A stretch of 64,000 nt of DNA from Rudanella sp031411995. Its GTDB lineage: Bacteria > Bacteroidota > Bacteroidia > Cytophagales > Spirosomataceae. The notes under the pieces were generated by a model. That model saw only the letters and a list, made by a program, of their open reading frames with translations. It had not been told where the DNA came from and ran no database searches. The DNA is taken from positions 7,067-71,066 of the forward strand of contig JANOCD010000051.1 of the NCBI GenBank assembly GCA_031411995.1, read 5' to 3'. Shown here in pieces: positions 24,671 to 33,321 of this stretch (positions are counted from its first letter, which is position 1; every line of letters begins with the position of its first letter). Position numbers and translations under genes: made by a program.

Positions 24671-27154
24671 TCAACTTCCGCAGGCCTCACAGTTCTCTGG
24701 ATCATCCAGCGAACACTGCATGGCCAGATAAGCCTGTTCGGCATCGGAGACAACCGGCACAGGTTGAGCGGCCACCTGCTCACGGGCATACTGCTCGTAG
24801 TTGAGTGGCTTTTCTATAGGTGCAGTTTCGGCCATTGCTGGTTCGAGTTGCATTTCGGCTTGTGGTTCCACCGTAAACTGGATGGCATCGGCAGCCGATT
24901 TAGTCCGCAGATAATACATACCCGTTTTCAGACCGGCTTTCCAGGCATAGAAGTGCATGGAAGTCAGCTTGCCAAAGTTTGAGTCCTGCAAGTGAATATT
25001 CAGCGACTGCGACTGGCAAATGTAGGCTCCCCGGTCGGCAGCCATGTCGATGATATGCTTTTGCTTGATCTCCCAAACAGTCTTGTATAAATCCCTGATA
25101 TTCTGAGGAATTCCCGGAATTTTCTGTACAGAACCGTTAGCGCGAATCAGGTTATTCTTCATGGTTTCGTTCCAGAGTCCCTGTTTCACGAGGTCGCGAA
25201 GCAGGTGCTTGTTCACCACCACAAACTCGCCCGACAACACGCGCCGGGTGTAGATGTTGCTCGTGTACGGTTCGAAACACTCGTTGTTCCCCAAAATCTG
25301 ACTGGTCGAAGCCGTAGGCATAGGGGCCAGCAACAGCGAGTTCCGAACGCCGTGTTCCATCACCTCTTTGCGAAGTGTTTCCCAATCCCAGCGGTTCGAT
25401 TTTGGTTTTACCGTCACACCATCGCGGGTCCACATATCGAACTGGAAAATACCTTCCGAAATCGGCGATCCTTTCCAGGTTTCATAGGGGCCGTTAATTT
25501 TGGCCAGTTCCATCGAAGCCGTCATGGCTCCAAAATAGATGGTCTCAAAAATATCTTCGTTCAACCGGCGGGCCTCGTCCGATTCAAACGGCATCCGCAG
25601 CATAATGAACGTGTCGGCCAAGCCCTGAACCCCCAAACCGATGGGCCGGTGCCGCATATTCGAGCGACGGGCCTCTTCAACCGGATAATAGTTCAGGTCG
25701 ATGATCTTGTTGAGGTTGCGGGTGGCCGTTTTGGTGACCTCATACAGCTTCTGATGATCGAACCGCATCATACCATCCGTGCCCCGCGTAAGGTATTTGG
25801 GCAATGCCAGCGAGGCCAGGTTACACACAGCGACTTCGTCGGGCGAGGTATATTCGATGATCTCAGTGCAGAGGTTGCTCGACTTGATGGTGCCGAGGTT
25901 TTTCTGGTTCGATTTCCGGTTGGCGGCATCCTTAAACAGCATGTAAGGGGTGCCAGTCTCGGTTTGGCTCTCCAGAATCTCGAACCACAACTCCTGCGCT
26001 TTTATGGTCCGGCGGGCGCGGCCTTCGCGCTCATAGCGCGTGTAAAGCTCCTCAAATTCAGCACCGTAACAATCGGCAAGACCGGGACACTCGTGGGGGC
26101 AAAACAGCGACCAAACGTCGTCGTCTTCCACCCGCTTCATAAACAGGTCGGGAGTCCAGAGGGCATAAAAAAGATCGCGGGCGCGGAGTTCTTCCTTACC
26201 ACTGTTCTTTTTCATGTGCAGAAAATCGAAAATGTCGGCGTGCCAGGGTTCCAGATACACCGCAAACGAGCCTTTGCGCTTGCCACCACCCTGATCCACA
26301 TACCGGGCTGTGTCATTAAACACCCGCAACATCGGCACAATGCCATTGGAGGTTCCGTTGGTGCCTTTGATGTAGGTGCCGGTTGCCCGCACGTTGTGAA
26401 TGCTCAGGCCAATGCCCCCCGCCGACTGCGAAATTTTGGCCGTTTGCTTCAGCGTGTCATAAATTCCCTCGATGGAGTCGTCTTTCATGGCCAGCAAAAA
26501 GCACGAACTCATTTGCGGCTTGGGCGTACCGGCATTGAACAGCGTTGGAGTGGCATGGGTGAACCATTTTTCCGACAGCAGATTGTAGGTTTCCACCACC
26601 GCGTCGATGTCGTCCATGTGAATACCCACGGCCACGCGCATCAGCATATGCTGCGGGCGTTCGGCAATGCGGCCATCGGTTTTCAGCAAATACGACTTTT
26701 CGAGCGTCTTATAACCAAAATAATCATAGCCATAATCCCGATCATAAATAATCGTAGAATCGAGCAGAGCCGCGTGTTTACGAACTATATCGTAGACCTC
26801 TTTGGCAATCAGCGACGCATTTTCCCCGGTTTTGGGGTCGATGTACTGATACAGTTTTTTGATTGTTCCCGAAAACGATTTGTTAGTTTCCTTGTGCAGG
26901 TTCGAGATGGCAACACGGGCGGCAAGGATGGCATAATCGGGATGTCGGGTGGTGAGCGATGCGGCTGTTTCGGCGGCAAGGTTGTCTAATTCGGTGGTTT
27001 TCACACCGTCATAAAGGCCGTTCACGACCTTCATGGCTACTTCGACGGGTTGTACATACGCGCCATCGAGGCCGTAGCACAGCTTTTCGATCCGAGCGGT
27101 AATTTTGTCGAACTTCACCGACTCCCGTCGGCCATCGCGTTTAATTACATACAT
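24671..27154 (-). CDS. nrdA: Ribonucleoside-diphosphate reductase, class I alpha subunit
   Basis: 827 aa. It reduces ribonucleotides to deoxyribonucleotides for DNA synthesis. An ATP-cone allosteric domain opens the protein (VIKRDGRRESVKFDKITARI, residues 1-90). Active-site residues are visible: C218 (MSSCFLL), the N427-C429-E431 set (NLCTEI) and the C-terminal shuttle pair C822/C825 (NCEACGS). Length and order match class Ia NrdA. The small beta subunit (nrdB) is not in this window. Start ATG 27154 gives the standard MYVIKRDGR. A terminator follows at 24604-24646. Confidence 0.96.
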   Translation of the reverse strand: MYVIKRDGRRESVKFDKITARIEKLCYGLDGAYVQPVEVAMKVVNGLYDGVKTTELDNLAAETAASLTTRHPDYAILAARVAISNLHKETNKSFSGTIKKLYQYIDPKTGENASLIAKEVYDIVRKHAALLDSTIIYDRDYGYDYFGYKTLEKSYLLKTDGRIAERPQHMLMRVAVGIHMDDIDAVVETYNLLSEKWFTHATPTLFNAGTPKPQMSSCFLLAMKDDSIEGIYDTLKQTAKISQSAGGIGLSIHNVRATGTYIKGTNGTSNGIVPMLRVFNDTARYVDQGGGKRKGSFAVYLEPWHADIFDFLHMKKNSGKEELRARDLFYALWTPDLFMKRVEDDDVWSLFCPHECPGLADCYGAEFEELYTRYEREGRARRTIKAQELWFEILESQTETGTPYMLFKDAANRKSNQKNLGTIKSSNLCTEIIEYTSPDEVAVCNLASLALPKYLTRGTDGMMRFDHQKLYEVTKTATRNLNKIIDLNYYPVEEARRSNMRHRPIGLGVQGLADTFIMLRMPFESDEARRLNEDIFETIYFGAMTASMELAKINGPYETWKGSPISEGIFQFDMWTRDGVTVKPKSNRWDWETLRKEVMEHGVRNSLLLAPMPTASTSQILGNNECFEPYTSNIYTRRVLSGEFVVVNKHLLRDLVKQGLWNETMKNNLIRANGSVQKIPGIPQNIRDLYKTVWEIKQKHIIDMAADRGAYICQSQSLNIHLQDSNFGKLTSMHFYAWKAGLKTGMYYLRTKSAADAIQFTVEPQAEMQLEPAMAETAPIEKPLNYEQYAREQVAAQPVPVVSDAEQAYLAMQCSLDDPENCEACGS

Positions 27155-27553
27155 GAGCGTTGGATTTTGTATTCGGGTTTATGGTTAGACGGTTAAAGCA
27201 CTTGAGGCTGCTTTTTCCAGTTAGGGTCAATGTTACCGGAATGTTAAAGGTACGCCAAATTGGCGCGGGTAGTTCAGCAAAACAATAAGTCCTTTGAAAA
27301 GTCAAAGTCTATTGAACTGACTAACCAAGTGGTATCTATTGGGCCTTAGCGACTTATAAAAGCCTACCGGATTTGAGGCCTAAAAAAGTTACCAGCAGGA
27401 TAGGTAAGGTTGGGAGAGGAACCCGTTGTGAAGGGTGGCATTCGGTTGACAGGGGAAAAATAATCTTTATGCACGAAAAAAGCATAAAAAAACTGAAATT
27501 AGCAGGTCTATTTTTATTGATCGGTCCATTGCCGGATTTAATGCAGCAACCGC
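27155..27553. other. Intergenic region between nrdA and rpmE2
   Basis: This stretch must carry the nrdA promoter, but no good TAnnTTTG match was found in the minus orientation. Several open frames here look non-coding. No tRNA or riboswitch fold was recognised. Confidence 0.4.
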
Positions 27554-27584
27554 TTGGTGATCAGCCCAAAACTCCCTACTTTTG
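27554..27584 (+). promoter_or_regulatory. Promoter of rpmE2
   Basis: TTG (27554-27556), 20-bp spacer and a perfect -7 box TACTTTTG (27577-27584). The best promoter in the window; it sets the spacing used to judge others. Confidence 0.8.
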
Positions 27585-27637
27585 CAGTCCTTTTCGGTCG
27601 GAAACCGAGAAGCAGCACGAAAATCCAGCTAACTAGC

Positions 27638-27901
27638 ATGAAAAAGGGCATACACCCGGAATACCGTGACGTGGTATTTCACGATTTGTCAAGCGACTTC
27701 AAATTCAAGACGCGCTCGACCATTCAGACAAAAGACAACATCGAGTTTGAAGGCGCGACCTATCCGCTCGTCAAGATTGAAGTAAGCTCGCAGTCGCACC
27801 CGTTCTATACCGGCAAGAATATGCTGTTAGACACGGCGGGCCGCGTAGACAAGTTCCGCAAGCGCTATGGCACCAAGCCAGCCGCCACCGAAGAAGCCTA
27901 A
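27638..27901 (+). CDS. rpmE2: 50S ribosomal protein L31 type B
   Basis: 87 aa from ATG 27638. MKKGIHPEYRDVVFHDLSSD is the classic L31 N-terminus. The zinc-binding Cys pair of type A is absent, and the sequence FEGATYPLVKIEVSSQSHPF is type B. It is a component of the large subunit at the subunit interface. A long frame upstream (from 27554) was rejected because the promoter -7 box lies inside it. It ends in a strong terminator. Confidence 0.96.
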   Translation: MKKGIHPEYRDVVFHDLSSDFKFKTRSTIQTKDNIEFEGATYPLVKIEVSSQSHPFYTGKNMLLDTAGRVDKFRKRYGTKPAATEEA

Positions 27902-27918
27902 GCTAATTCGATTTCAAC

Positions 27919-27959
27919 GCAACCGGCCCCCGTCAACTCAGTTGACGGGGGCCGGTTGC
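27919..27959 (+). terminator. Terminator of rpmE2
   Basis: A perfect 19-bp stem (27919-27937 with 27941-27959) has a TCA loop. Its apex CAACTCAGTTG resembles the apex of the hairpin at 32325. Because the stem is symmetric it may also stop the convergent T9SS gene. Confidence 0.85.
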
Positions 27960-27986
27960 TGTTTGGGGGCAGTATCCAATTCAGCG

Positions 27987-29390
27987 TCAACGATAAATAG
28001 TAACCCAGCCCTTTACCCGTCGATTGTATTGCCGGTTATCGAGCAGGTAATAATATACCCCGGCGGGCAAATTACCACCATTCCAATTGTTGCGGTATGG
28101 ATTGGCCTCATACACTCGACCACCCCATCGGTTCAGAATGGTGATGTGCCAGTCAATTTGCTTCTCGTTGTCTGGGTCGATCACGAAAAAATCATTTTTC
28201 CCGTCCCCATTGGGCGTGAATACGTTGGGAATAAATGGATTGCAACCGACAAACTCCACCTTGACTGAATCGGCCAAATTGCAATGACCCGTTGGTACCC
28301 TGAGCCAATAGACTCCTGTTTCTGAGACTGTTAACGTTGAATCTCGTGAGCCGTCCGACCAAACAGCCCGACTATCACTGCCTGTTGGCCGAATCAGGAG
28401 TCTTTCGCTGTTACAAAGCGTGGTGTCTGCCGGGAGCCGAAACGACTTCTCAACCACCACGTTGAGTGTGTCTTTCACCACGCACTGATCCAATTGCGCC
28501 ACGACGGAATAACTACCGGAACGGGTAATTTGATAGTTCAGTGCGTCACTCCCATCCTGCCATTTGTAGGTAACTTCGGGAACATCAGGTAGCCGGATGG
28601 TCAATGTTTGCTGTGGGCAGAGCGTAGAATCAACTCCTAAAAAGCGTGGTTTGGGCAATTTATCGACGGGTGTTTCTTTCACCACCACATCGTCTAAGAG
28701 ATAATAGGGATAATCACCCCTATTTGGCAATGACCCCGTCTGAAAAAGTGTATGTTTGTCATCAAAGAAATTTCCAATAGTTAAATAGTCGTACTTATCG
28801 TCGGCCACAAAACAGCCACCAATTTTAACCCACTCTTTAAACGAGTCGATTGTTTGTTCTATATTAATTTGGGGCTTCACCGGCAATGGCAACCAACTAT
28901 TCATTGTGGCATTGGTCGAACCAACTGAAAAATAAAAACCGAGGTTATTTGTAATCGTGCCAGCGTATGGATGACGACGACAATAAACCTCCACTGTATA
29001 TAATTGACCTTTCTGAAGCGGTTTGCGAAGTTTTGTTTGTAAATATTCCCTATAATTTGGTTCATCGCCAAGATGCAAAACCCCATTAACAATAGCTGCC
29101 GTATAAATACCTGCACAACGAGTACCAGAATGAGCTAAATATCCTATTCCCTTCAGATTCTGGGTACAATAATCAGTTATGGTGTCAGACGTGTACCAGG
29201 GATCAGACGTACCTTTAGTCGGCGATCTCCAGTCAACTAAATAGTCACTAATATTTACTTTTGAATCTGAAATAAAGCGGCAGGGGTTTTTAAACGACTG
29301 TTCAAAATCACCATTAGTGACTAAGTTTTGAGCAGTCGCTAATTGCGTGACTGTTAGCCACATAGATAGCATTGATAATAGCTTGGTCAT
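27987..29390 (-). CDS. Exported protein with gliding-motility-type (CHU_C) C-terminal domain, T9SS cargo
   Basis: 467 aa. A signal peptide (MTKLLSMLSMWLTVTQLATAQ) is followed by a carbohydrate-binding-like beta domain (NLVTNGDFEQSFKNPC) and two short immunoglobulin-like segments (residues about 255-375). The C-terminal 90 residues are the CHU_C/type B sorting domain: FIPNVFTPNGDGKNDFFVI, NRWGGRVYEA and LPAGVYYYLL. Such domains direct secretion through the type IX system. It is followed 5 bp upstream by the barrel-like protein gene, so the two probably share a transcript. Confidence 0.92.
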   Translation of the reverse strand: MTKLLSMLSMWLTVTQLATAQNLVTNGDFEQSFKNPCRFISDSKVNISDYLVDWRSPTKGTSDPWYTSDTITDYCTQNLKGIGYLAHSGTRCAGIYTAAIVNGVLHLGDEPNYREYLQTKLRKPLQKGQLYTVEVYCRRHPYAGTITNNLGFYFSVGSTNATMNSWLPLPVKPQINIEQTIDSFKEWVKIGGCFVADDKYDYLTIGNFFDDKHTLFQTGSLPNRGDYPYYLLDDVVVKETPVDKLPKPRFLGVDSTLCPQQTLTIRLPDVPEVTYKWQDGSDALNYQITRSGSYSVVAQLDQCVVKDTLNVVVEKSFRLPADTTLCNSERLLIRPTGSDSRAVWSDGSRDSTLTVSETGVYWLRVPTGHCNLADSVKVEFVGCNPFIPNVFTPNGDGKNDFFVIDPDNEKQIDWHITILNRWGGRVYEANPYRNNWNGGNLPAGVYYYLLDNRQYNRRVKGWVTIYR

Positions 29391-29395
29391 CTTGT

Positions 29396-29923
29396 TTAAA
29401 ATACCTTACCAATGCTCAAACCAATACCAGGTGTATGGCGTATTGAACTAACAAAAGGACTCACAATGATCCAAGGCATGAGCGATATTTTACCTACCAA
29501 TCCTTTATCATCCCGTTGCCTTCTGTAGCTAATTTGGGGAAATACAAATAAATTATTGGGGGCTAAATCTTTTTGGTCAATCCATATAGGCCGCTCAGGG
29601 GTGGCTCTTAAATAGCCTGCCCCCAGTAAAATCTCCAGCGAACTGCTGGGTTTCCCAATCACAACGCCTGCATGAGCCGTAGCTGTCTGATAATTGCGTA
29701 TCGCAGAAGCACCTATTTTATAGGTAAAAGCCATCTTCCTCGATGGATAAGCGAAGTTAACCCGTTGATAATTCAACGAGTACCACATAGGGCCACTCAA
29801 AATTTCGACTGCAATGCTGTTTTTCCTCGGTTGCTGTTGAGTATTCTCAAGCGATTGAGAAAAGCCCAAGAATGGCGAAAGGCTAATGATAACGCCGGTG
29901 GCAAGGGCAATTGTGTTTTTCAT
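29396..29923 (-). CDS. Putative small outer-membrane beta-barrel protein
   Basis: 175 aa. The signal peptide MKNTIALATGVIISLSPFLG, then FSQ, is clear. The mature part has alternating hydrophobic patterns (AVEILSGPMWYSLNYQRVNF, GLSIGKVF at the end) and a terminal aromatic residue, as in outer-membrane barrels. No family is recognised. It is co-directional with, and 5 bp upstream of, the CHU_C protein gene, so it may help display that protein. Confidence 0.65.
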   Translation of the reverse strand: MKNTIALATGVIISLSPFLGFSQSLENTQQQPRKNSIAVEILSGPMWYSLNYQRVNFAYPSRKMAFTYKIGASAIRNYQTATAHAGVVIGKPSSSLEILLGAGYLRATPERPIWIDQKDLAPNNLFVFPQISYRRQRDDKGLVGKISLMPWIIVSPFVSSIRHTPGIGLSIGKVF

Positions 29924-29990
29924 GGTGTTGTTGGAAGAAATAGTGAACCCTGTCCGTTACAGTGTTGCAATGAACAGGGTTTATCGTGTT

Positions 29991-31232
29991 TCAATCTAAA
30001 AGTATCTGGTGCTTATGGACTTGGTCACCTGCCTTGACGTGCAGAAAGTACGTTCCTCGGGGCAGTCCTTTTACGTTCAAATCAATGGATGACTTTTTGG
30101 AAGCGCGGTCTTTATTCAATTGGTCTTTGTTAATGTTACCGCGGACTTTTGATTTGTCATCATAGAGAGTCACATCCTGAATCAACTCGCCCATCATCTC
30201 CTGCATCTCAGGTATAACGCTCACCTGCTCTTTGGCTGGATTCGGCCCAACCCGGTATCCATATCCCCCATTTTGAGTATTTAAGTAAAAAGTCCATGAG
30301 CCACCATTGCCACATCGGTTACTGGATTCTGCAACTACCCTCACAAATCCGCTGAAACTGATAGATGCTGTTGTTCCATTTGGATACAGAGAACCACTTC
30401 CATTGGTGATGTACCAATTGATGCTGCCACCTCCCACCGCATCAACACTCAGGTTCGCATAGCCCCCTGGAATATAAAGGGGGGAGTTAGCTTGGGTTCC
30501 ATTCGCTCGTCCGTTGCTCACTGTTGGTGTCCCAACCCAAAGCACAGCCGAAGATGACGAGTTAACGTCAGCCGAACACTCAGAGTGCATAGCTGTTAAA
30601 ATTACAAAACCATTGCTACCGTTTGATACACTGCCAGGGGCCTGAAGATCATTTTGAGTACCACCCAAACGCACATTATTAGATGGGCTGTTTGTTCCAC
30701 TTGCAAAGTTCCATCCCCCAGGGGCCTGCCAAGTATAAGTACAGTGGAACAGACAACTCGCTACATCAGATGGATTTGATGTGTTGAATGGTATGTAGGG
30801 TGAAGAGTTGATCGCTACTGTTTCATTTGCTCCACAAAATATAACAGTGCCACCATTGGGCGTAACAGGAGCAGGAAGTGACCGATAGACAGTCAAGTAG
30901 GTAGTCCCCAGTATAGTTGGTGGAAAAGGCAGGTCTGTGTCAACCGCATTTACCCGAATGTACGCGGCACCTGTTACACGGCTATCGAAAGATATGCTCA
31001 TCGGGTTTGCGGAACGACCTGTGTTCGCAATAATACTAAAATCAGCCGTGTATGAGAGATCCCAATCGTAGTAATCAGTTCCCGAGGGCATACTAACGGC
31101 TGTGTACACATACGTTCCTCGCGGACAGACAGTGGTTGGCCCATTAATATGGAAGCCGAAGGAGAACAACGGTGCTATCAGAGCGTAGCACAGAATAGCG
31201 TGTCTCATCCATGAATGCAAAAAGTTTTTCAT
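29991..31232 (-). CDS. Exported protein with type A T9SS sorting domain
   Basis: 413 aa from ATG 31232-31230; upstream frame to 31355 is rejected as it lacks a signal peptide. The N-terminus (HAILCYALIAPLFSFGFHIN) is exported. The body has PKD/Ig-like beta segments (NGPTTVCPRGTYVYTA, GGSINWYITNG). The C-terminal 85 residues, from VGPNPAKEQVSVIPEMQ to GTYFLHVKAGDQVHKHQILL, fit a type A sorting domain. Function of the body is unknown. Confidence 0.85.
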   Translation of the reverse strand: MKNFLHSWMRHAILCYALIAPLFSFGFHINGPTTVCPRGTYVYTAVSMPSGTDYYDWDLSYTADFSIIANTGRSANPMSISFDSRVTGAAYIRVNAVDTDLPFPPTILGTTYLTVYRSLPAPVTPNGGTVIFCGANETVAINSSPYIPFNTSNPSDVASCLFHCTYTWQAPGGWNFASGTNSPSNNVRLGGTQNDLQAPGSVSNGSNGFVILTAMHSECSADVNSSSSAVLWVGTPTVSNGRANGTQANSPLYIPGGYANLSVDAVGGGSINWYITNGSGSLYPNGTTASISFSGFVRVVAESSNRCGNGGSWTFYLNTQNGGYGYRVGPNPAKEQVSVIPEMQEMMGELIQDVTLYDDKSKVRGNINKDQLNKDRASKKSSIDLNVKGLPRGTYFLHVKAGDQVHKHQILLD

Positions 31233-31509
31233 AACTTTACGTTTGGTTTTAGTTAAAAAAGTAAGACTACAACAAGCCGCTCCTGCCGTGCCAACGTGAG
31301 GGCGGTTTTGTTGTGTTAAAGGTAAATGAATAAAAAGGAGCTTGTTAACTGGCAATTCTGCCAGTACTTACAGAGGTAATTGTAGAAGTACTTATAACTA
31401 TTTGATGTTATTTTTAAAGTATTTACTGTTTTATGCTTGTTATATCAATGAACGATAGACCGTTACAAGAAGCCTGATAGTAGCCCCGGAATCGGCTCTA
31501 CTCACAGTA

Positions 31510-32136
31510 CTATAAATACGCCTGAACCGAGCCGGCAAAGCATTTTAATTCGTTGGCTCCTTTTAGTCCCAATTTGTGCCATATTTTTTCTTTTTGGTCG
31601 TTCACCCCCGATTCGGTCAGGTCAACCTCAAACGAAATTTGCCGAGCCGTTTGGCTCTTTGCCAGCAACCGTAAAATCTGTTTTTGCTTACTGCTCAATC
31701 CCTTGATTAGGGCCAATACCTCGGCTGAGGGCAGTAAAGCCAAGTGGCCAAACGCGGCACTGGTATAGCGTCGGCCCTGACGGATTTCCTCTAAACACCG
31801 AATCACTTCCCCGGTGTCGTCAAGACCATTGGGCAGATAGCCGCTAATGTCGGCTTGCATGGCCTGTATCCATGCCTCGTTGGTGAGGGACAGAAACAGG
31901 GCGCACCGGATAGCCGGATAAATCATAACGGCTTGCCGGGCCAGTTCCAGACCCCGTCTTTTGTCAAAGCCTGCTTCGGCCAATAATAGGTTGGGGCCGT
32001 GGTGGTCAACCATCCGTAGCGCGTCGGGCAGGTTGGTGTGGCAACTATGGGTTACGAATTGGGCTTTTTGTAAGGTGGCAGCCCAGTAGGCAGCGGTTAT
32101 ACTTGAGGAACAGGCAATCAGGATGGAGATAGTCAT
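31510..32136 (-). CDS. LuxR/NarL-type response regulator-like transcription factor
   Basis: 208 aa. The N-terminal 120 residues have a receiver-like pattern (ISILIACSSSITAAYWAATL, LLLAEAGFDKRRGLELARQA), but the acidic pocket is incomplete, so phosphorylation is doubtful. Residues 140-200 are a LuxR helix-turn-helix (LSSKQKQILRLLAKSQTARQ, then ISFEVDLTESGVNDQKEKIW). It may respond by other means. It is monocistronic; no sensor kinase is adjacent. Confidence 0.8.
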   Translation of the reverse strand: MTISILIACSSSITAAYWAATLQKAQFVTHSCHTNLPDALRMVDHHGPNLLLAEAGFDKRRGLELARQAVMIYPAIRCALFLSLTNEAWIQAMQADISGYLPNGLDDTGEVIRCLEEIRQGRRYTSAAFGHLALLPSAEVLALIKGLSSKQKQILRLLAKSQTARQISFEVDLTESGVNDQKEKIWHKLGLKGANELKCFAGSVQAYL

Positions 32137-32324
32137 AAGAGGCAGTGATTAGCTACACAAGAAACGCAAAGTAACTGGAAAAAAAACAGTGACCCATTCC
32201 TTAGTCGATTCTAAAGCACGAAATGTAATCGTATAGTTGACAAATAGTATAAAAAGCCTTCTTTAGCGATAAAAATATTTAACTAATTATAAACAGCACA
32301 ATCTATAAGCAACCAATTCTATTT

Positions 32325-32371
32325 AACACGAAACAACCCCGCCAACTGAGTTGGCGGGGTTGTTTCGTGTT
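32325..32371 (-). terminator. Hairpin terminator, probably the original cysS terminator
   Basis: A perfect 21-bp stem (32325-32345 with 32351-32371) has a CTGAG loop region. It lies 25 bp beyond the outer copy of the cysS tail, where the cysS terminator would be if the copy were the real gene end. The functional cysS end at 33251 has no comparable hairpin next to it. Confidence 0.85.
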
Positions 32372-32395
32372 CGCGAAAATAATACTTAGCAAAAA

Positions 32396-32469
32396 CCCTT
32401 ACTCCTCATAGGCCCAGTCGATGCGGTGTTTCATGTCTTTGATCACCAGCCCCTGTTGCTTGAAATAGG
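32396..32469 (-). repeat. Outer copy of the cysS 3' end (74-bp direct repeat)
   Basis: 73 of 74 bp match 33248-33321, including the cysS stop codon. The one change is a silent Tyr codon difference. After the repeat, the match seems to resume (CGACTTT) after a small deletion. Confidence 0.95.
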
Positions 32470-32475
32470 CGACTT

Positions 32476-33167
32476 TTATGGTAGCCTGACTTCGAATGGA
32501 GTCATTACATAAATGACCGGATCGAAAACCAGCAAATCGCCTTCTTCATCTATCAATACATTTCGGTGATGGAGATCGCTGACAATTACGCCGAAATTAG
32601 CGTGAACATAGTCATTGTTGGAACGGCGCGTAAAATCAAACAGGGCCATATAACTCGTCACCTCTTCTACAGTTGCTCCCCTGATGCCACGAATGGCTTT
32701 TTGGCTTACAACTGATTATAAAGCCCCGTCCACGTCCATAAGGCCAAGAAATGTGTATCCTGTTTGTGGAAACAGCCAGTTATGAAGAAGTAAATTATGA
32801 AAGTAACTCAGCCAGGTGCCGTAATAATTGAGGTTGTTGCGTTTGTAATAAACCCCTCGTTAAACATACACCTGATGCTCGGCTCCGCCTTCTTCATTCT
32901 GCGCCCGCCATGCATCTGTGAATGGCTCTTCGGGCAGGAGTTTATCATTGGCAGTGGCCCACCGGCGCAGAAGTTTTTCTTCGCCAACGAGCAATGCTCT
33001 TTCCGTTAGTCGCTTTTCTTCGTAAGTGCGAGGGGCTGGTCCCTGAGCCGCTTTGCTTGTTCGATGCACTCCTGCAATGACATCAAGGGCTGTGCGGAGA
33101 CTTTCCTAGTCATTTTCTGCGAGTGCCTGCGGTGGAACTCGTTGAGGTATGTACGGTTCTCGTTCAT
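32476..33167 (-). pseudogene. Decayed kinase-like gene of the polyvalent-protein type
   Basis: One frame reads GEEKLLRRWATANDKLLPEE, EHQVYV, a stop, KRNNLNYYGTWLSYFHNLLL, then HNWLFPQTGYTFLGLMDVDG, a stop, GATVEEV and FTRRSNNDYVHANFGVIVSD, then LHHRNVLIDEEGDLLVFDPV. Two in-frame stops and a frameshift near 33100 break it. The order of motifs, with DLHxxNVL as the catalytic loop, fits the protein-kinase-like domain found in polyvalent proteins of mobile elements. The left part starting at ATG 33167 is in another frame. It is flanked by the two copies of the cysS tail. Confidence 0.75.
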
Positions 33168-33247
33168 TCAATTTGTAATGCGATCTAATAGAAAACGTAA
33201 TTGGATAGGAGAGCGTTCAGCCTTACACTAAACGACATTGGTCTCGT

Positions 33248-33321
33248 CCCTTACTCCTCGTAGGCCCAGTCGATGCGGTGTTTCATGTCTTTGATCACCA
33301 GCCCCTGTTGCTTGAAATAGG
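33248..33321 (-). repeat. Inner copy of the cysS 3' end (74-bp direct repeat)
   Basis: This copy forms the actual end of the intact cysS gene. With 32396-32469 it brackets the kinase pseudogene, as attL and attR bracket an integrated element. Confidence 0.95.

Noticed and set aside
25205..26989. 594-codon open frame antisense to nrdA
   Set aside because: It mirrors the highly conserved nrdA frame; the translation is rich in His, Gly and Arg with no family pattern.
27373..27636. 87-codon frame upstream of rpmE2
   Set aside because: It spans the rpmE2 promoter -33 and -7 boxes and its product has no recognisable feature.
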